The notes: generated from the sequence alone by a model not told the origin. DNA of 64,000 bases from Gammaproteobacteria bacterium (GCA_004172865.1 SEBV01000017.1:1-64000), one strand, 5' to 3'. Counted from the first letter of the stretch, positions 36,220 to 45,639 are shown. Made by a program: numbers and translations.

Positions 36220-37653
36220 TTAATTGAAAGTACGAACATCGACAAAATGACCGGCAATCGCCGCCGCGGCAGCCATTGCTGGACTCACCAGATGCGTACG
36301 ACCACCGTAACCTTGACGACCTTCGAAATTGCGGTTGGACGTTGAAGCACAATGCTCACCATTGCCCAACTTATCTGCGTTCATTGCTAAACACATTGAA
36401 CAGCCCGGCTCACGCCACTCCAAACCAGCTGCGATAAAAATCTTATCCAAGCCTTCTGCTTCGGCTTGCGCTTTAACGGCACCAGAACCTGGAACCACAA
36501 TCGCTTCTTTGACTGATGCGGCCTTGGTGCGACCTTTTACAACTTCTGCAGCAGAGCGAATATCTTCAATACGCGAGTTAGTGCAAGAGCCAATGAAAAC
36601 GCGATCCAGATAAATAGATTCAATGGTTTGATTGGCTTGCAAACCCATATATTGCAAGGCGCGCAACATACCTTCGCGTTTTACAGGATCGGTTTCTTGC
36701 GCTGGGTCCGGCACCTTATCGTCAATAGCCACTACCATTTCTGGTGATGTTCCCCAGCTAACTTGCGGTTTGATCGCAGCGCCATCCATTTCAATTACAG
36801 CATCAAAATGCGCGCCTGCATCACTGACGTAATCACGCCAGTTGGCGACGGCTTTTTCCCACAAATCCCCTTTGGGTGCGTAGGTTCTGCCTTTTACATA
36901 ATCGATAGTGGTTTGGTCTACTGCGACCATTCCAGCGCGTGCGCCAGCTTCAATCGCCATATTGCACACAGTCATGCGCCCCTCCATGCTCATATCGCGA
37001 AACACCTTGCCGCCAAACTCAACTGCGTAACCAGTGCCGCCAGCGGTGCCGATTTTCGCAATAATCGCCAACACAACGTCTTTTGAGGTTACGCCAGCGC
37101 CCAAAACACCTTCCACATTGATCAGCATATTTTTCATTTTCTTGGCAACTAGGCACTGAGTCGCCATCACGTGTTCAACTTCGCTGGTGCCGATACCGTG
37201 GGCCAACGCGCCTAAAGCGCCGTTGGTAGCGGTATGTGAATCGCCGCAAACCACGGTCATACCTGGCAAGCAAGCGCCTGTCTCCGGGCCAACTACGTGA
37301 ACTATACCTTGGCGATGATCGTTAATTTTGTACTCTACGATTCCAAATTCATCGCAGTTATCGTCCAGCGTTTGCACCTGAATTAAAGACACAGGGTCTT
37401 CAATTCCGCTGATACCGTGAGCGCGCTCTTTTTGCGTAGTCGGAACATTGTGATCCGGCGTTGCCAAGATTGAGTCGACACGCCAAGGCTTACGGCCAGC
37501 CAAGCGCAGACCATCAAAAGCTTGGGGCGAAGTCACTTCGTGAATGATGTGGCGGTCGATATAAATCAGCGCCGAGCCATCATCGTTTTCTCTCACCAAA
37601 TGTGCATCCCACAACTTGTCGTACAACGTCTTTTTAATAGTAAGGGCATTCAT
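36220..37653 (-). CDS. leuC: 3-isopropylmalate dehydratase large subunit
   Basis: Aconitase-family subunit holding a 4Fe-4S cluster; isomerises 2- to 3-isopropylmalate. Cluster Cys residues are in [17 protein letters not shown] and [15 protein letters not shown] (Cys-x2-Cys). 477 residues from the ATG at 37653 ([18 protein letters not shown]), which follows GAGGA by 7 bases; the upstream in-frame extension lies in the promoter region. Divergent from a LysR regulator. Confidence 0.97.
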   Translation of the reverse strand: MNALTIKKTLYDKLWDAHLVRENDDGSALIYIDRHIIHEVTSPQAFDGLRLAGRKPWRVDSILATPDHNVPTTQKERAHGISGIEDPVSLIQVQTLDDNCDEFGIVEYKINDHRQGIVHVVGPETGACLPGMTVVCGDSHTATNGALGALAHGIGTSEVEHVMATQCLVAKKMKNMLINVEGVLGAGVTSKDVVLAIIAKIGTAGGTGYAVEFGGKVFRDMSMEGRMTVCNMAIEAGARAGMVAVDQTTIDYVKGRTYAPKGDLWEKAVANWRDYVSDAGAHFDAVIEMDGAAIKPQVSWGTSPEMVVAIDDKVPDPAQETDPVKREGMLRALQYMGLQANQTIESIYLDRVFIGSCTNSRIEDIRSAAEVVKGRTKAASVKEAIVVPGSGAVKAQAEAEGLDKIFIAAGLEWREPGCSMCLAMNADKLGNGEHCASTSNRNFEGRQGYGGRTHLVSPAMAAAAAIAGHFVDVRTFN

Positions 37654-37739
37654 GAAGCAGTCCTCAAAAGGCTTTTTAAAGTTAAGCCAGTTTATGCCTG
37701 CACCCACCATAAAACAAATTTATCTTTTTTATAGTTTGC

Positions 37740-37754
37740 ATTCCTTTTAGGAAT
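37740..37754. promoter_or_regulatory. Palindrome with LysR-type T-N11-A box between leuC and lysR
   Basis: ATTCCTTTTAGGAAT is a perfect 6-base inverted repeat with a 3-base centre and contains the LysR-type T-N11-A spacing. It lies in the divergent region, about 87 bases before leuC and 112 before the regulator gene. The adjacent LysR protein is the obvious candidate to bind it. Confidence 0.5.
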
Positions 37755-37865
37755 AGTATAAAAATAATACATACGACAAATCTGCTCATCTTATGTTCAG
37801 CTAAGGCGTTGTAATCTTTATAACCAGCTCGCCGTGACAGGTTTGACGCTCGATTGGCAGTAACG

Positions 37866-38753
37866 ATGGATACCCAACACCTTCAAGCATTTGTTGCCAT
37901 TGCAGAAAGCGGTTCATTTTCAGGCGCAGGTGAGCGCTTACATTTGACGCAACCAGCAATTAGCAAACGGATTGCATTATTGGAAGAGCAGATCAAAGCA
38001 AAGTTGTTTGATCGCGTTGGCAGACAAGTGGTTCTCACCCAAGCTGGGAACTTGTTGTTGAGTAAAGCGACAAGCATCTTGAATGAAGTAGCTACAGCGC
38101 AACGGGAAATTGCAGATTTGCGGGGCGACATCACAGGAAAACTCAGCGTAGCGACAAGTCATCATCTAGGCTTGCACTACCTACCGCCTTATTTGCGGGA
38201 ATTTTCAACGCGTTACCCAGACGTAAAACTCGACTTACATTTTTTGGATTCAGAACATGCGTACCACGAAATACTCCTCGGCCGATTCGATATCGCCATT
38301 ATTACGCTTGCGCTCGAACAAGACGCGCGCATCAACGCAACAGAACTCTGGCAAGACCAGCTCCAGTTCGTCGCAGCGCCCACCCATCCACTTACAGCGG
38401 TGGCGAATCTTCGCTTGGCCGATTTAAGCCCGCATCAGGCGATAATGCCGGACATCAACACTTATACCACGCGCTTAATCAAGGATTTGTTCGACCGCGA
38501 GAATCAACCGCTTGATATCACCATGGTGACCAATCATTTGGACACCATCAAGATGATGCTGAGTATCGGCCTTGGTTGGGGAGTCTTGCCTAGCAGTATT
38601 ATCGACGACCAGCTCAAAGTATTGGACGTGAGCCATACCCCCCTCACCCGCTCGCTAGGTTGTATCTATCACAACCAGCGAAGCATGAATAACGCTGCTC
38701 GTGTATTTCTTGAGCAGCTTAAAGCGCCACTGCTACAAAAAGTCGCCTTATAA
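37866..38753 (+). CDS. LysR-family transcriptional regulator
   Basis: 295 residues from the ATG at 37866; the TTG at 37854 is an alternative. The winged helix-turn-helix covers about 1-60 (HLQAFVAIAESGSFSGAGER, LHLTQPAISKRIALLEEQI). The effector-binding domain follows (about 88-290). Divergent transcription from leuC, as in Pseudomonas, suggests it controls the leucine genes, perhaps in response to a pathway intermediate; this is inferred. Confidence 0.9.
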   Translation: MDTQHLQAFVAIAESGSFSGAGERLHLTQPAISKRIALLEEQIKAKLFDRVGRQVVLTQAGNLLLSKATSILNEVATAQREIADLRGDITGKLSVATSHHLGLHYLPPYLREFSTRYPDVKLDLHFLDSEHAYHEILLGRFDIAIITLALEQDARINATELWQDQLQFVAAPTHPLTAVANLRLADLSPHQAIMPDINTYTTRLIKDLFDRENQPLDITMVTNHLDTIKMMLSIGLGWGVLPSSIIDDQLKVLDVSHTPLTRSLGCIYHNQRSMNNAARVFLEQLKAPLLQKVAL

Positions 38754-38859
38754 ATCACAAATTCCTTAGAAAACAAACACTAAACTGCTTTTTGCAGCTA
38801 GACTTATGTCAAACCATCAGCCAGTGATGGGAAAATATTAGTCGCGAAGGAAAACACAC

Positions 38860-39603
38860 ATGAAAAAACTCACATTACTCGCTGCCATAGCAGCTACCAC
38901 TGTTTCCATGGCGCAAGCTGACACTGTTTTAGGCGTTTACGCCGGATTTGGCTCATGGGATTCAAGTTACGACGGCAAGGCCGGTGACCCAAGTATTACT
39001 TTGAAAGATCTCGGTGTAAAAGATCACAAAAACAGCTACTACTATATTGCCCTTGAGCACCCTGTTCCGGTGTTGCCAAATATTCGTCTTGCGCACACAG
39101 ATATTTCTAGCAAGCAAACTGCTGACGTAAGCAAGACTTTTACTATCGATGGAACTACCTTCGTCGCCAACGATACAATTGCTTCTGAATTCGACCTCAC
39201 CCATACCGACGTAACTCTTTACTACGAACTTTTGGATAACTGGGTCAACATTGACCTCGGTGTAACTGCTCGCACATTCGACGGTTTTGTTTCCGCAAAA
39301 TCGACTACAACGACACAAAACAAAAAAGTAAAAGTCGATCAAACTCTTCCCATGCTATACGGCAAACTGCAATTTGATTTGCCATTCTCAGGCTTGTCTG
39401 CAGGTGTTGAAGGTAATTTCGTAAGTTACTCAGGCGATCGCGTGACAGATTACTCTGCAAAAATCAGCTACTTGTTCGACTCCGTTCTGGATATCGGCCT
39501 GGAAGCAGGCTATCGCAAACTTTCTGTAAAAGTCGATGAAGACGATCTTCAAGCAAACGTGAACTTGAAAGGCCCTTATGCTGCGGTAATCGCGCACTTC
39601 TAA
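38860..39603 (+). CDS. Outer-membrane beta-barrel protein (TIGR04219-like)
   Basis: 247 residues with a signal peptide (MKKLTLLAAIAATTVSMAQA, cleaved before DTVLGVYAG). Alternating hydrophobic strands and a C-terminal aromatic (YAAVIAHF, ending in Phe) mark an outer-membrane barrel. It matches the pattern of the TIGR04219 family, whose function is unknown. It has a good GAAGGA ribosome-binding site and its own terminator. Confidence 0.85.
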   Translation: MKKLTLLAAIAATTVSMAQADTVLGVYAGFGSWDSSYDGKAGDPSITLKDLGVKDHKNSYYYIALEHPVPVLPNIRLAHTDISSKQTADVSKTFTIDGTTFVANDTIASEFDLTHTDVTLYYELLDNWVNIDLGVTARTFDGFVSAKSTTTTQNKKVKVDQTLPMLYGKLQFDLPFSGLSAGVEGNFVSYSGDRVTDYSAKISYLFDSVLDIGLEAGYRKLSVKVDEDDLQANVNLKGPYAAVIAHF

Positions 39604-39617
39604 ATAAGTGTCATTAA

Positions 39618-39660
39618 AACAAAGCTCCGCTCAGGCAACTGATCGGAGCTTTGTTGTTTT
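39618..39660 (+). terminator. Intrinsic terminator of the outer-membrane protein gene
   Basis: AACAAAGCTCCG (39618-39629) pairs with CGGAGCTTTGTT (39644-39655), with a small inner stem, followed by GTTTT. Confidence 0.88.
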
Positions 39661-39716
39661 AGGCACGGGCATCTGCGTTATACTGCGCGCCTCCAACTTT
39701 TTAAGCCCTTGCTACG

Positions 39717-41030
39717 ATGACTTCAATAGATTTACTCATCAACGCCCGCTGGATTGTCCCAGTGGTACCTGAAAATCGCATTTTTAAAGATTGCGCTATT
39801 GCCGTTCACCAAGGGCAAATTCTCGCGATTTTGCCGCAAGAAGAGGCTGCCAAACGTTACATCACAACGACAATAGAAAATCTAAACGAGCATATTTTGA
39901 CGCCCGGGCTAATTAACGCTCATGGCCACGCAGCGATGACTCTATTCCGTGGTTTCGCGGACGATCAACCACTCAACGACTGGCTCAACAACCATATTTG
40001 GCCCGCTGAAAAGCAATGGGTTGACGAACAATTTGTTCGCGACGGCACCGAGCTTGCAATCGCGGAAATGATAAAAAGCGGAACAACCTGTTTTGCAGAT
40101 ATGTATTTTTTCCCCGAGCAAACCGCGCAAGCTGCACTCGATGCAAATATGCGCTGCCAAATCTACTTTACAATTTTTGATTTCCCTTGCGCGTGGGGCT
40201 CAGGGCCGGAAGATTATTTTGCAAAAGGCTTAACACTGCACGATACCTTTCGCGAAAATGATTTAATCAATATAGGATTTGGCCCGCACGCGCCCTACAC
40301 AGTTGGCGATGAAACCTTAAAAAAAGTTGCAGTACTCGCGCAAGAAATGGATACGCCGATTCATATTCATCTACATGAAACTGCGCAAGAAATTGAAGAT
40401 TCAATTCAACAATACGGCGCGCGCCCTATTCAACGCTTAATGAACTTAGGTTTACTTTCACCGCTAACTCAATGCGTCCACATGACGCAAATCAATGAAA
40501 GCGATATCGCTATTTTGCAGCAAACTGGCGCGCACGTTATTCATTGCCCAGAATCCAATTTAAAGTTAGCCAGCGGATTTTGCCCCGTAGATAGATTGTT
40601 AAATGCGGGAATTAACGTTGCATTGGGAACAGACGGTGCAGCAAGCAATAACGATCTGGATTTATTTAGCGAATTAAAAACCGCTGCACTCCTAGCAAAA
40701 GCCGTAAGTGGAAATGCTGCCGCGTTGAATTCTGATTCAGCATTACGTATGGCTACTTTGAATGGCGCAAAAGCTTTAGGTATTGATCATTTGGTTGGTA
40801 GTCTCGAAGAAGGTAAACAGGCTGACATAATCGCCATAAAATTAAGCGATTTGGATTTGCAGCCACTTTACAATCCGCTGTCGCAGCTTGTTTACACCAA
40901 TGTCGGTCATCGCGTGTCCCATGCGTGGGTGAAAGGTAAATGTCTGATGCAAAATCGCGAACTCCTAACGATTAACGAACGCGAACTGAAAAGTAAAGTT
41001 CGTTACTGGCAAGAAAAAATTCAGAGCTGA
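39717..41030 (+). CDS. mtaD: 5-methylthioadenosine/S-adenosylhomocysteine deaminase
   Basis: Amidohydrolase of the TRZ/ATZ group, 437 residues. Metal ligands: [15 protein letters not shown] (two His), [14 protein letters not shown] (His and Glu), [12 protein letters not shown] and [15 protein letters not shown] (Asp). In Pseudomonas the gene in this position (next to ubiG) is the MTA deaminase that starts an alternative methylthioadenosine salvage route. Deamination of a related purine nucleoside cannot be excluded. First gene of mtaD-ubiG-mupP-yciK. Confidence 0.92.
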   Translation: MTSIDLLINARWIVPVVPENRIFKDCAIAVHQGQILAILPQEEAAKRYITTTIENLNEHILTPGLINAHGHAAMTLFRGFADDQPLNDWLNNHIWPAEKQWVDEQFVRDGTELAIAEMIKSGTTCFADMYFFPEQTAQAALDANMRCQIYFTIFDFPCAWGSGPEDYFAKGLTLHDTFRENDLINIGFGPHAPYTVGDETLKKVAVLAQEMDTPIHIHLHETAQEIEDSIQQYGARPIQRLMNLGLLSPLTQCVHMTQINESDIAILQQTGAHVIHCPESNLKLASGFCPVDRLLNAGINVALGTDGAASNNDLDLFSELKTAALLAKAVSGNAAALNSDSALRMATLNGAKALGIDHLVGSLEEGKQADIIAIKLSDLDLQPLYNPLSQLVYTNVGHRVSHAWVKGKCLMQNRELLTINERELKSKVRYWQEKIQS

Positions 41031-41040
41031 GAAATTAATT

Positions 41041-41745
41041 ATGGCAAATGTCGATACCGCTGAAATTGCAAAATTCGAAGCACTCGCCAGTCGCTGGTGG
41101 GATAAAAATAGTGAGTTCAAACCGCTGCACGATATAAATCCGCTACGGGCAAATTATATTGATCAACGCTCGCCAGTCGCGCAGCAAAAATTAATCGATG
41201 TAGGTTGCGGCGGCGGCATTCTTGCCGAATCACTCGCACAACGCGGTGCAGAAGTCACCGGCATCGATATGGGCGAAGCACCACTATCAGTTGCACGCCT
41301 GCACGCTCTAGAAGTTGGCGTAAACTTAAACTACGAACGTATTACCGCCGAAGAAAAAGCTCAACAAAGCGCAGGCGAATTCGACATAGTCACCTGCATG
41401 GAAATGCTTGAGCATGTGCCTGATCCTTCATCAGTCGTAAAGGCGTGTGCAGATTTAGTTAAAGTCGGCGGCGATGTTTATTTCTCCACGATTAATCGCA
41501 ATCCAAAATCTTACGCATTTGCAATTTTGGGCGCAGAGTATTTGTTAAAGCTCATTCCGAAAGGCACGCATGAATACGGAAAATTTATTCGTCCCTCAGA
41601 GCTAGCCCAGTGGTTACGCGCAGCGGGCCTTGAACTACAAAATATCACCGGCATGACCTACAACCCCATCACCAAAAATTACAAACTAGATGCAAATGAA
41701 GTAAGCGTTAATTATTTGTTGCACGCAAAAAAGATCGATGAGTAA
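41041..41745 (+). CDS. ubiG: Ubiquinone biosynthesis O-methyltransferase UbiG
   Basis: SAM-dependent enzyme performing both O-methylations of ubiquinone synthesis. Motif I is [20 protein letters not shown], acidic motif TGIDMGE, and [20 protein letters not shown] follows; the opening [20 protein letters not shown] is diagnostic of UbiG. 234 residues. It follows mtaD by 10 bases and precedes mupP by 3. Confidence 0.97.
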   Translation: MANVDTAEIAKFEALASRWWDKNSEFKPLHDINPLRANYIDQRSPVAQQKLIDVGCGGGILAESLAQRGAEVTGIDMGEAPLSVARLHALEVGVNLNYERITAEEKAQQSAGEFDIVTCMEMLEHVPDPSSVVKACADLVKVGGDVYFSTINRNPKSYAFAILGAEYLLKLIPKGTHEYGKFIRPSELAQWLRAAGLELQNITGMTYNPITKNYKLDANEVSVNYLLHAKKIDE

Positions 41746-41748
41746 TTT

Positions 41749-42426
41749 ATGACAATCGAAAACCGAAAAAAAATTCGTGCTGTAATGTTTGATCTTGACG
41801 GCACCTTGCTAGATACGGCGCCCGATTTTATCGCCGTTGTAAATCAATTACTGCAAGAAAAAGAACGCGATCATCTGCCGCATCATATTATTCGCGCAAG
41901 TGTTTCGAATGGTTCAAAGGCGCTGATTACCTTGGCATTTAATGTCGAAGAAAGCCACGCTGACTTCAATCCTTTGCGTTCACGCTTACTAGAACTTTAT
42001 ACGCAACACATTGCGGTATTTACCAAACCATTTCCCGGAATCCAACAACTGCTGGATAAACTCGCAGAGCAAAATATTGCCTGGGGAATAGCAACTAATA
42101 AACCTGCTGCCTACACAGTTCCGCTTATGGAACAATTGAATATGCAACCGGCTCCGCAAATTTTAATTTGTCCTGATCATGTACAAGACAGTAAGCCGCA
42201 TCCTGAATCATTATTTTTAGCTGCAAGAGAATTAGGTTGTGCTGCTGAAGAAATTATTTATATCGGTGATCACCTTCGTGATATTGAATGTGGAAAACGC
42301 GCAGGCAGTATTACGATTGCAGCCGCCTATGGCTACGTGGGCGATGAAAATGTTGATAGCTGGCAAGCAGATTATCGCGTTGAACACGCCGAAGAAATTT
42401 GGCCGATTATAGAAAAATATTTGTAG
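41749..42426 (+). CDS. mupP: HAD phosphatase, MurNAc-6-phosphate phosphatase MupP by context
   Basis: 225-residue haloacid dehalogenase phosphatase. Motif I is VMFDLDGTLLDTAPDF, motif II AIATNKP, motif III with Lys KPHPESLF, and motif IV YIGDHLRDIECG. By sequence alone it belongs to the Gph (phosphoglycolate phosphatase) group. The position between ubiG and yciK matches Pseudomonas mupP, which dephosphorylates MurNAc 6-phosphate in peptidoglycan recycling; gph is the alternative. Confidence 0.85.
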   Translation: MTIENRKKIRAVMFDLDGTLLDTAPDFIAVVNQLLQEKERDHLPHHIIRASVSNGSKALITLAFNVEESHADFNPLRSRLLELYTQHIAVFTKPFPGIQQLLDKLAEQNIAWGIATNKPAAYTVPLMEQLNMQPAPQILICPDHVQDSKPHPESLFLAARELGCAAEEIIYIGDHLRDIECGKRAGSITIAAAYGYVGDENVDSWQADYRVEHAEEIWPIIEKYL

Positions 42427-42474
42427 GCTTGGCCGTGCCACCTACAAAATCAACTTATACATTGAAATAGCATT

Positions 42475-43245
42475 ATGAAAATTCCAGAAAATTTTTCCGC
42501 AACATCTAACTGTCTTGAAAATAAAATAATTCTCGTCACAGGCGCAGGTGACGGCATCGGACGCGTAGCTGCAAAAACTTTCGCAGAGCATGGCGCAACT
42601 GTAATTCTTGTTGGTCGCACGCTACAAAAACTAGAAATGGTCTACGATGAGATTGAAAAGTCGGGTCATCCGCAAGCTGCAATTTATCCAATTGATTTTC
42701 AGGTTGCAAACGAACAATCGTTTATAGACATGTGCAATGCCATCAATGAAGAGTTTGATCATCTCGACGGCATACTTCATAACGCTGCAGATTTAGGCCA
42801 ACGCACGCCTGTTGCAAACTATGCGCCCGATGTATGGATGCGGTTAATGCAAGTAAACGTCAATGCGCCATTTTTATTAACGCAAGCGGTAATGCCCTTA
42901 TTGGAGCGGGCAAAAAATGCTTCCATCGTATTTACTGGTTCAAGTGTTGGTTACAAAGGCCGCGCCTACTGGGGAGCTTATGCGGTCTCTAAAGCCGCTG
43001 CCGAAAATTTAATGCAAACACTTGCAGATGAACTGGAAGAAACAACTCGCATTCGCTCTAATAGTATTAATCCTGGCGCGACCAGAACAAAAATGCGCGC
43101 AGGCGCTTATCCAGCGGAAGATCCAACCACTATAAAAACGCCGCAAGATTTAATGAATGATTATTTGTATCTGATGAGTGATGAATCTGTGGGAGTTTCA
43201 GGACAACAATTTGAAGCATCGAAAAAACTGACTTTAAAAATTTAA
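42475..43245 (+). CDS. yciK: YciK-type short-chain dehydrogenase
   Basis: 256-residue SDR. Cofactor motif VTGAGDGIGRVAAKTFAEHG, NAAD in LHNAADLG, and the catalytic Ser and Tyr-x3-Lys in FTGSSVGYKGRAYWGAYAVS plus K. The insertion and length match E. coli YciK, an oxidoreductase of unknown substrate. Last gene of the mtaD-ubiG-mupP-yciK group, followed by a terminator. Confidence 0.92.
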   Translation: MKIPENFSATSNCLENKIILVTGAGDGIGRVAAKTFAEHGATVILVGRTLQKLEMVYDEIEKSGHPQAAIYPIDFQVANEQSFIDMCNAINEEFDHLDGILHNAADLGQRTPVANYAPDVWMRLMQVNVNAPFLLTQAVMPLLERAKNASIVFTGSSVGYKGRAYWGAYAVSKAAAENLMQTLADELEETTRIRSNSINPGATRTKMRAGAYPAEDPTTIKTPQDLMNDYLYLMSDESVGVSGQQFEASKKLTLKI

Positions 43246-43252
43246 ATAATAA

Positions 43253-43277
43253 TTAGCGGCCTGTGAGCCGCTAAAAT
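43253..43277. terminator. Short terminator between converging yciK and the MerR gene
   Basis: TTAGCGGC (43253-43260) pairs perfectly with GCCGCTAA (43267-43274) across a 6-base loop, with A/T-rich flanks on both sides. Confidence 0.7.
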
Positions 43278-43290
43278 TTATGCATAACCA

Positions 43291-43725
43291 TCAATCATTG
43301 ATTTGCTCAACTAAAGTAAACGACATAAAAGAATGTTTAACTTGAGTTGGTATTTCGATAATACTGTTATCAGTTGCTTCATCACCCGCACAAACATCCG
43401 CCATATCCATCAATACAGACTTTAATGCATGCAGTTCCTGCAATTGATTTTCTACGTGTTCAATTTTCTCTAATACCAATTTCTTAACTTGCGAACATCT
43501 TCGGCTTTTGTCGCGATACAAATCCAATAATTCGCGGCAAACATCCAAACTAAAACCCACGGCACGGGCGCGTTGCAAGAACCGCAAATGCTCTACATCT
43601 GTAGCGGAATAATCGCGATAGTCATTTCCTTCCAAACGAGCGGGATGCACCAAGCCAATTTCTTCGTAGTAGCGTAAGGTTTTTACTGGCAATCCGCTTT
43701 GGGTTGCTGCTTGTCCAATATTCAT
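43291..43725 (-). CDS. MerR-family regulator (CueR/HmrR branch) with altered metal site
   Basis: 144 residues from the ATG at 43725, which has GGAGA 6 bases upstream. N-terminal helix-turn-helix MNIGQAATQSGLPVKTLRYY EEIGL-type (residues 1-24), wing to about 70, dimerisation helix about 80-110. In CueR numbering the metal loop reads VCAGDEATDNSIIE: Cys112 is kept but position 120 is Asn instead of Cys. Position 77 is Cys where CueR has Ser, as in divalent-metal or mercury sensors. The inducer is therefore unclear. No metal exporter lies nearby. An in-frame ATG at 43758 is inside the promoter -10 element and is rejected as start. Confidence 0.9.
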   Translation of the reverse strand: MNIGQAATQSGLPVKTLRYYEEIGLVHPARLEGNDYRDYSATDVEHLRFLQRARAVGFSLDVCRELLDLYRDKSRRCSQVKKLVLEKIEHVENQLQELHALKSVLMDMADVCAGDEATDNSIIEIPTQVKHSFMSFTLVEQIND

Positions 43726-43753
43726 TACTAATCTCCAGTTTGTTCGCGGCCCA

Positions 43754-43784
43754 ATCATAAACCTTTCAGTAACCGTAAGGTAAT
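43754..43784 (-). promoter_or_regulatory. MerR-type promoter with 19-base spacer and dyad
   Basis: On the minus strand: -35 ATTACC (43784-43779), exactly 19 bases, -10 TATGAT (43759-43754). Inside lies the dyad ACCTT-N11-AAGGT (43781-43761). A 19-base spacer with a central dyad is the hallmark of promoters controlled by MerR proteins. It reads into the merR-family gene, so that gene is probably autoregulated. Confidence 0.8.
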
Positions 43785-43944
43785 AGCAAATTTTTACATT
43801 TTTCCATGGGTATTATTGACTCACGTCACAAAAATTAAGTTACAATATGAAACTTTAGACGACATTGAATTTAAACTTCAGTCGATATATTGATTAAAAA
43901 TTATTAAAAAATATCCTTTAAAATCATTAATATATCGTACTTTC

Positions 43945-43972
43945 TTGACAATCTTATTTAATAAACCACAAT
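43945..43972 (+). promoter_or_regulatory. Candidate promoter of the glycosylation operon
   Basis: TTGACA (43945-43950), 16-base spacer, CACAAT (43967-43972; 4 of 6 matches to TATAAT). It lies about 37 bases before the small His/Cys-rich gene. Consensus match only. Confidence 0.45.
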
Positions 43973-44008
43973 AAGTGAAGCAAGAACGAATTTGTAGAGT
44001 AGTTATAT

Positions 44009-44236
44009 ATGGAATATCTCGATATTAATCATCATGAGTGGCCCAAAATGTGGGATGAGCTTGCCAGCTATAAAATAAATGCTGGTGATCACTTATGCGT
44101 TCATGAAGGACAATGTTGGGAATATATGGCGTCCACTATTGATCACCACCATTTCCGTCACGCTTGCCACCCGCTTACACATCGTGTTGAATACATATAT
44201 ATTGAGCGAGCAAGGGCGGCCGTTGGCTGGGCATAG
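44009..44236 (+). CDS. Small His/Cys-rich protein of unknown function
   Basis: 75 residues, not recognised. It opens MEYLDINHHEWPKMWDEL and contains CVHEGQC (Cys30 and Cys36) and HHHFRHACHP (His cluster with Cys53), a plausible metal site. There is no signal peptide or membrane helix. The stop codon TAG is followed at once by the ATG of the GtrA gene, and GtrA has no good ribosome-binding site of its own, which favours translational coupling and hence a real gene. The ribosome-binding site here is weak (AGAG). A chance open frame remains possible. Confidence 0.6.
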   Translation: MEYLDINHHEWPKMWDELASYKINAGDHLCVHEGQCWEYMASTIDHHHFRHACHPLTHRVEYIYIERARAAVGWA

Positions 44237-44638
44237 ATGGATAAATTTATTAAGTTTGTTGTAATTGGAGGAGCGGCGACGCTCCTTCAGTTTTTTCTGC
44301 TTTGGGTTTTTGTAGAATGTGATTGGTTAAGCCCTACTCTCGCTTCTGCAGCATCCTACGCGTGCTCTTCTGTTTTTAATTATCTCGCTAATTACCATTT
44401 CACTTTTACCAGCAAACAAAGCCATTCACAGACGCTACCGAAATTTGTCGTGACCGCCGCTGTGGGCGTGGCGCTAAATACTGCACTCTTTACTTTTTTT
44501 CTATTTTTGTTAAATAACTACCTGCTTACTGGCACAAATCTGCTAAACGCTGCCTACCTAATTGCACAACTCTTTGCTACCCTGCTCACCCTGATTGTGA
44601 ACTTCCTAATGCATAAATTCTGGATATACCGGAGATAA
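44237..44638 (+). CDS. GtrA-family membrane protein
   Basis: 133 residues with four membrane helices, starting FIKFVVIGGAATLLQFFLLW and ending FLMHKFWIYRR, the typical GtrA-family end. GtrA proteins are proposed to flip polyprenyl-phosphate-linked sugars across the inner membrane for O-antigen or other glycan decoration. Directly followed, 2 bases later, by the GtrB-type gene. Confidence 0.9.
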   Translation: MDKFIKFVVIGGAATLLQFFLLWVFVECDWLSPTLASAASYACSSVFNYLANYHFTFTSKQSHSQTLPKFVVTAAVGVALNTALFTFFLFLLNNYLLTGTNLLNAAYLIAQLFATLLTLIVNFLMHKFWIYRR

Positions 44639-44640
44639 TA

Positions 44641-45615
44641 ATGAGCAGTGCAACGCCCACAATAGCCATACCTTCATTGGCGATTGTTGTACCCTGTTAC
44701 AACGAAGAAGAAAGCTTACCCAAGACCATTCAAGTATTAAGTGAATTATTGGATAAATTAATCGCAGCAAATAAAATTACTGCCGATTCCAAAAGTTATT
44801 TTGTTGATGATGGCAGCCGCGATAAAACCTGGAATATTCTTCACGACATCGCACAACAAAACCCGCAAGTTGTTGCTATCAAGCTGTCGCGAAATAAAGG
44901 CCATCAAAACGCACTTTATGCCGGTCTTTGCACAACGCATGAAGATATTACTGTGTCTATTGATGCAGACTTGCAGGACGACCCTGCCAATATCGAAAGA
45001 ATGGTCGATGAATATTTAAAAGGTAACGAAGTTGTATACGGTGTTCGCTCAGCCCGCAAAACTGATACTTTTTTTAAACGTTTCACCGCTGAAGGTTACT
45101 ATCACACCATGCGCACTATGGGCGTGGATTTGGTTTTCAATCACGCCGATTTTCGTTTGTTATCACGCCGCGCGTTGGAAGCTTTGCAAGAGTACAAAGA
45201 ATCTAATCTGTTTTTGCGCGGCATAGTGCGTGAGGTTGGTTTTAAATCATCAGTGGTTGAATACGAACGCCAAGCTCGCGAATTAGGCGAAAGCAAATAT
45301 CCACTGAGAAAAATGCTGTCATTTGCGTGGAAAGGTATTACGGCTTTTTCCGCAGTACCTTTGCGGATGATTACAGTATTAGGTTTGTGTTCTGGTGTAG
45401 CGTCATTTGGCTTGATCCTCTGGGTACTAGCGATTCGTTTGTTTTTCGAAACGGCGGTACCAGGCTGGGCATCTATTCTTTTACCACTCCTGTTTATCGG
45501 TAGCGTTCAACTTTTATGCCTCGGTGTAATCGGCGAATATATGTCGAAGATTTATGAAGAAGTTAAGCGCCGTCCGAAATATCACATTAGCGATGTTGTC
45601 CGTAAGGCAAATTAA
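44641..45615 (+). CDS. GtrB-type polyprenyl-phosphate glycosyltransferase
   Basis: 324-residue GT2 enzyme. Nucleotide-sugar motifs VVPCYNEEESLPKTI, FVDDGSRDKTW and the metal DxD in VSIDADLQDDP; RLLSRRALEAL follows. Two C-terminal membrane helices (about 235-260 and 270-297) and the ending GVIGEYMSKIYEEVKRRPKY are those of GtrB/DPM-like enzymes. It should transfer a sugar (often glucose) to undecaprenyl phosphate. GGAGA lies 5 bases before the ATG. Confidence 0.92.
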   Translation: MSSATPTIAIPSLAIVVPCYNEEESLPKTIQVLSELLDKLIAANKITADSKSYFVDDGSRDKTWNILHDIAQQNPQVVAIKLSRNKGHQNALYAGLCTTHEDITVSIDADLQDDPANIERMVDEYLKGNEVVYGVRSARKTDTFFKRFTAEGYYHTMRTMGVDLVFNHADFRLLSRRALEALQEYKESNLFLRGIVREVGFKSSVVEYERQARELGESKYPLRKMLSFAWKGITAFSAVPLRMITVLGLCSGVASFGLILWVLAIRLFFETAVPGWASILLPLLFIGSVQLLCLGVIGEYMSKIYEEVKRRPKYHISDVVRKAN

Positions 45616-45639
45616 AATAAAAAATTAGAAGAGTGCATT

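Noticed and set aside
36206-36352. 49-codon upstream extension of leuD
   Set aside because: It runs into the end of leuC and has no family similarity; the ATG at 36205 has a good ribosome-binding site.
38962-39342. 126-codon minus-strand frame
   Set aside because: It is antisense to the outer-membrane protein gene, which has a signal peptide, ribosome-binding site and terminator.
43726-43758. ATG at 43758 as the start of the MerR gene
   Set aside because: It overlaps the -10 element of the gene's own MerR-type promoter, and the helix-turn-helix begins at the ATG at 43725.
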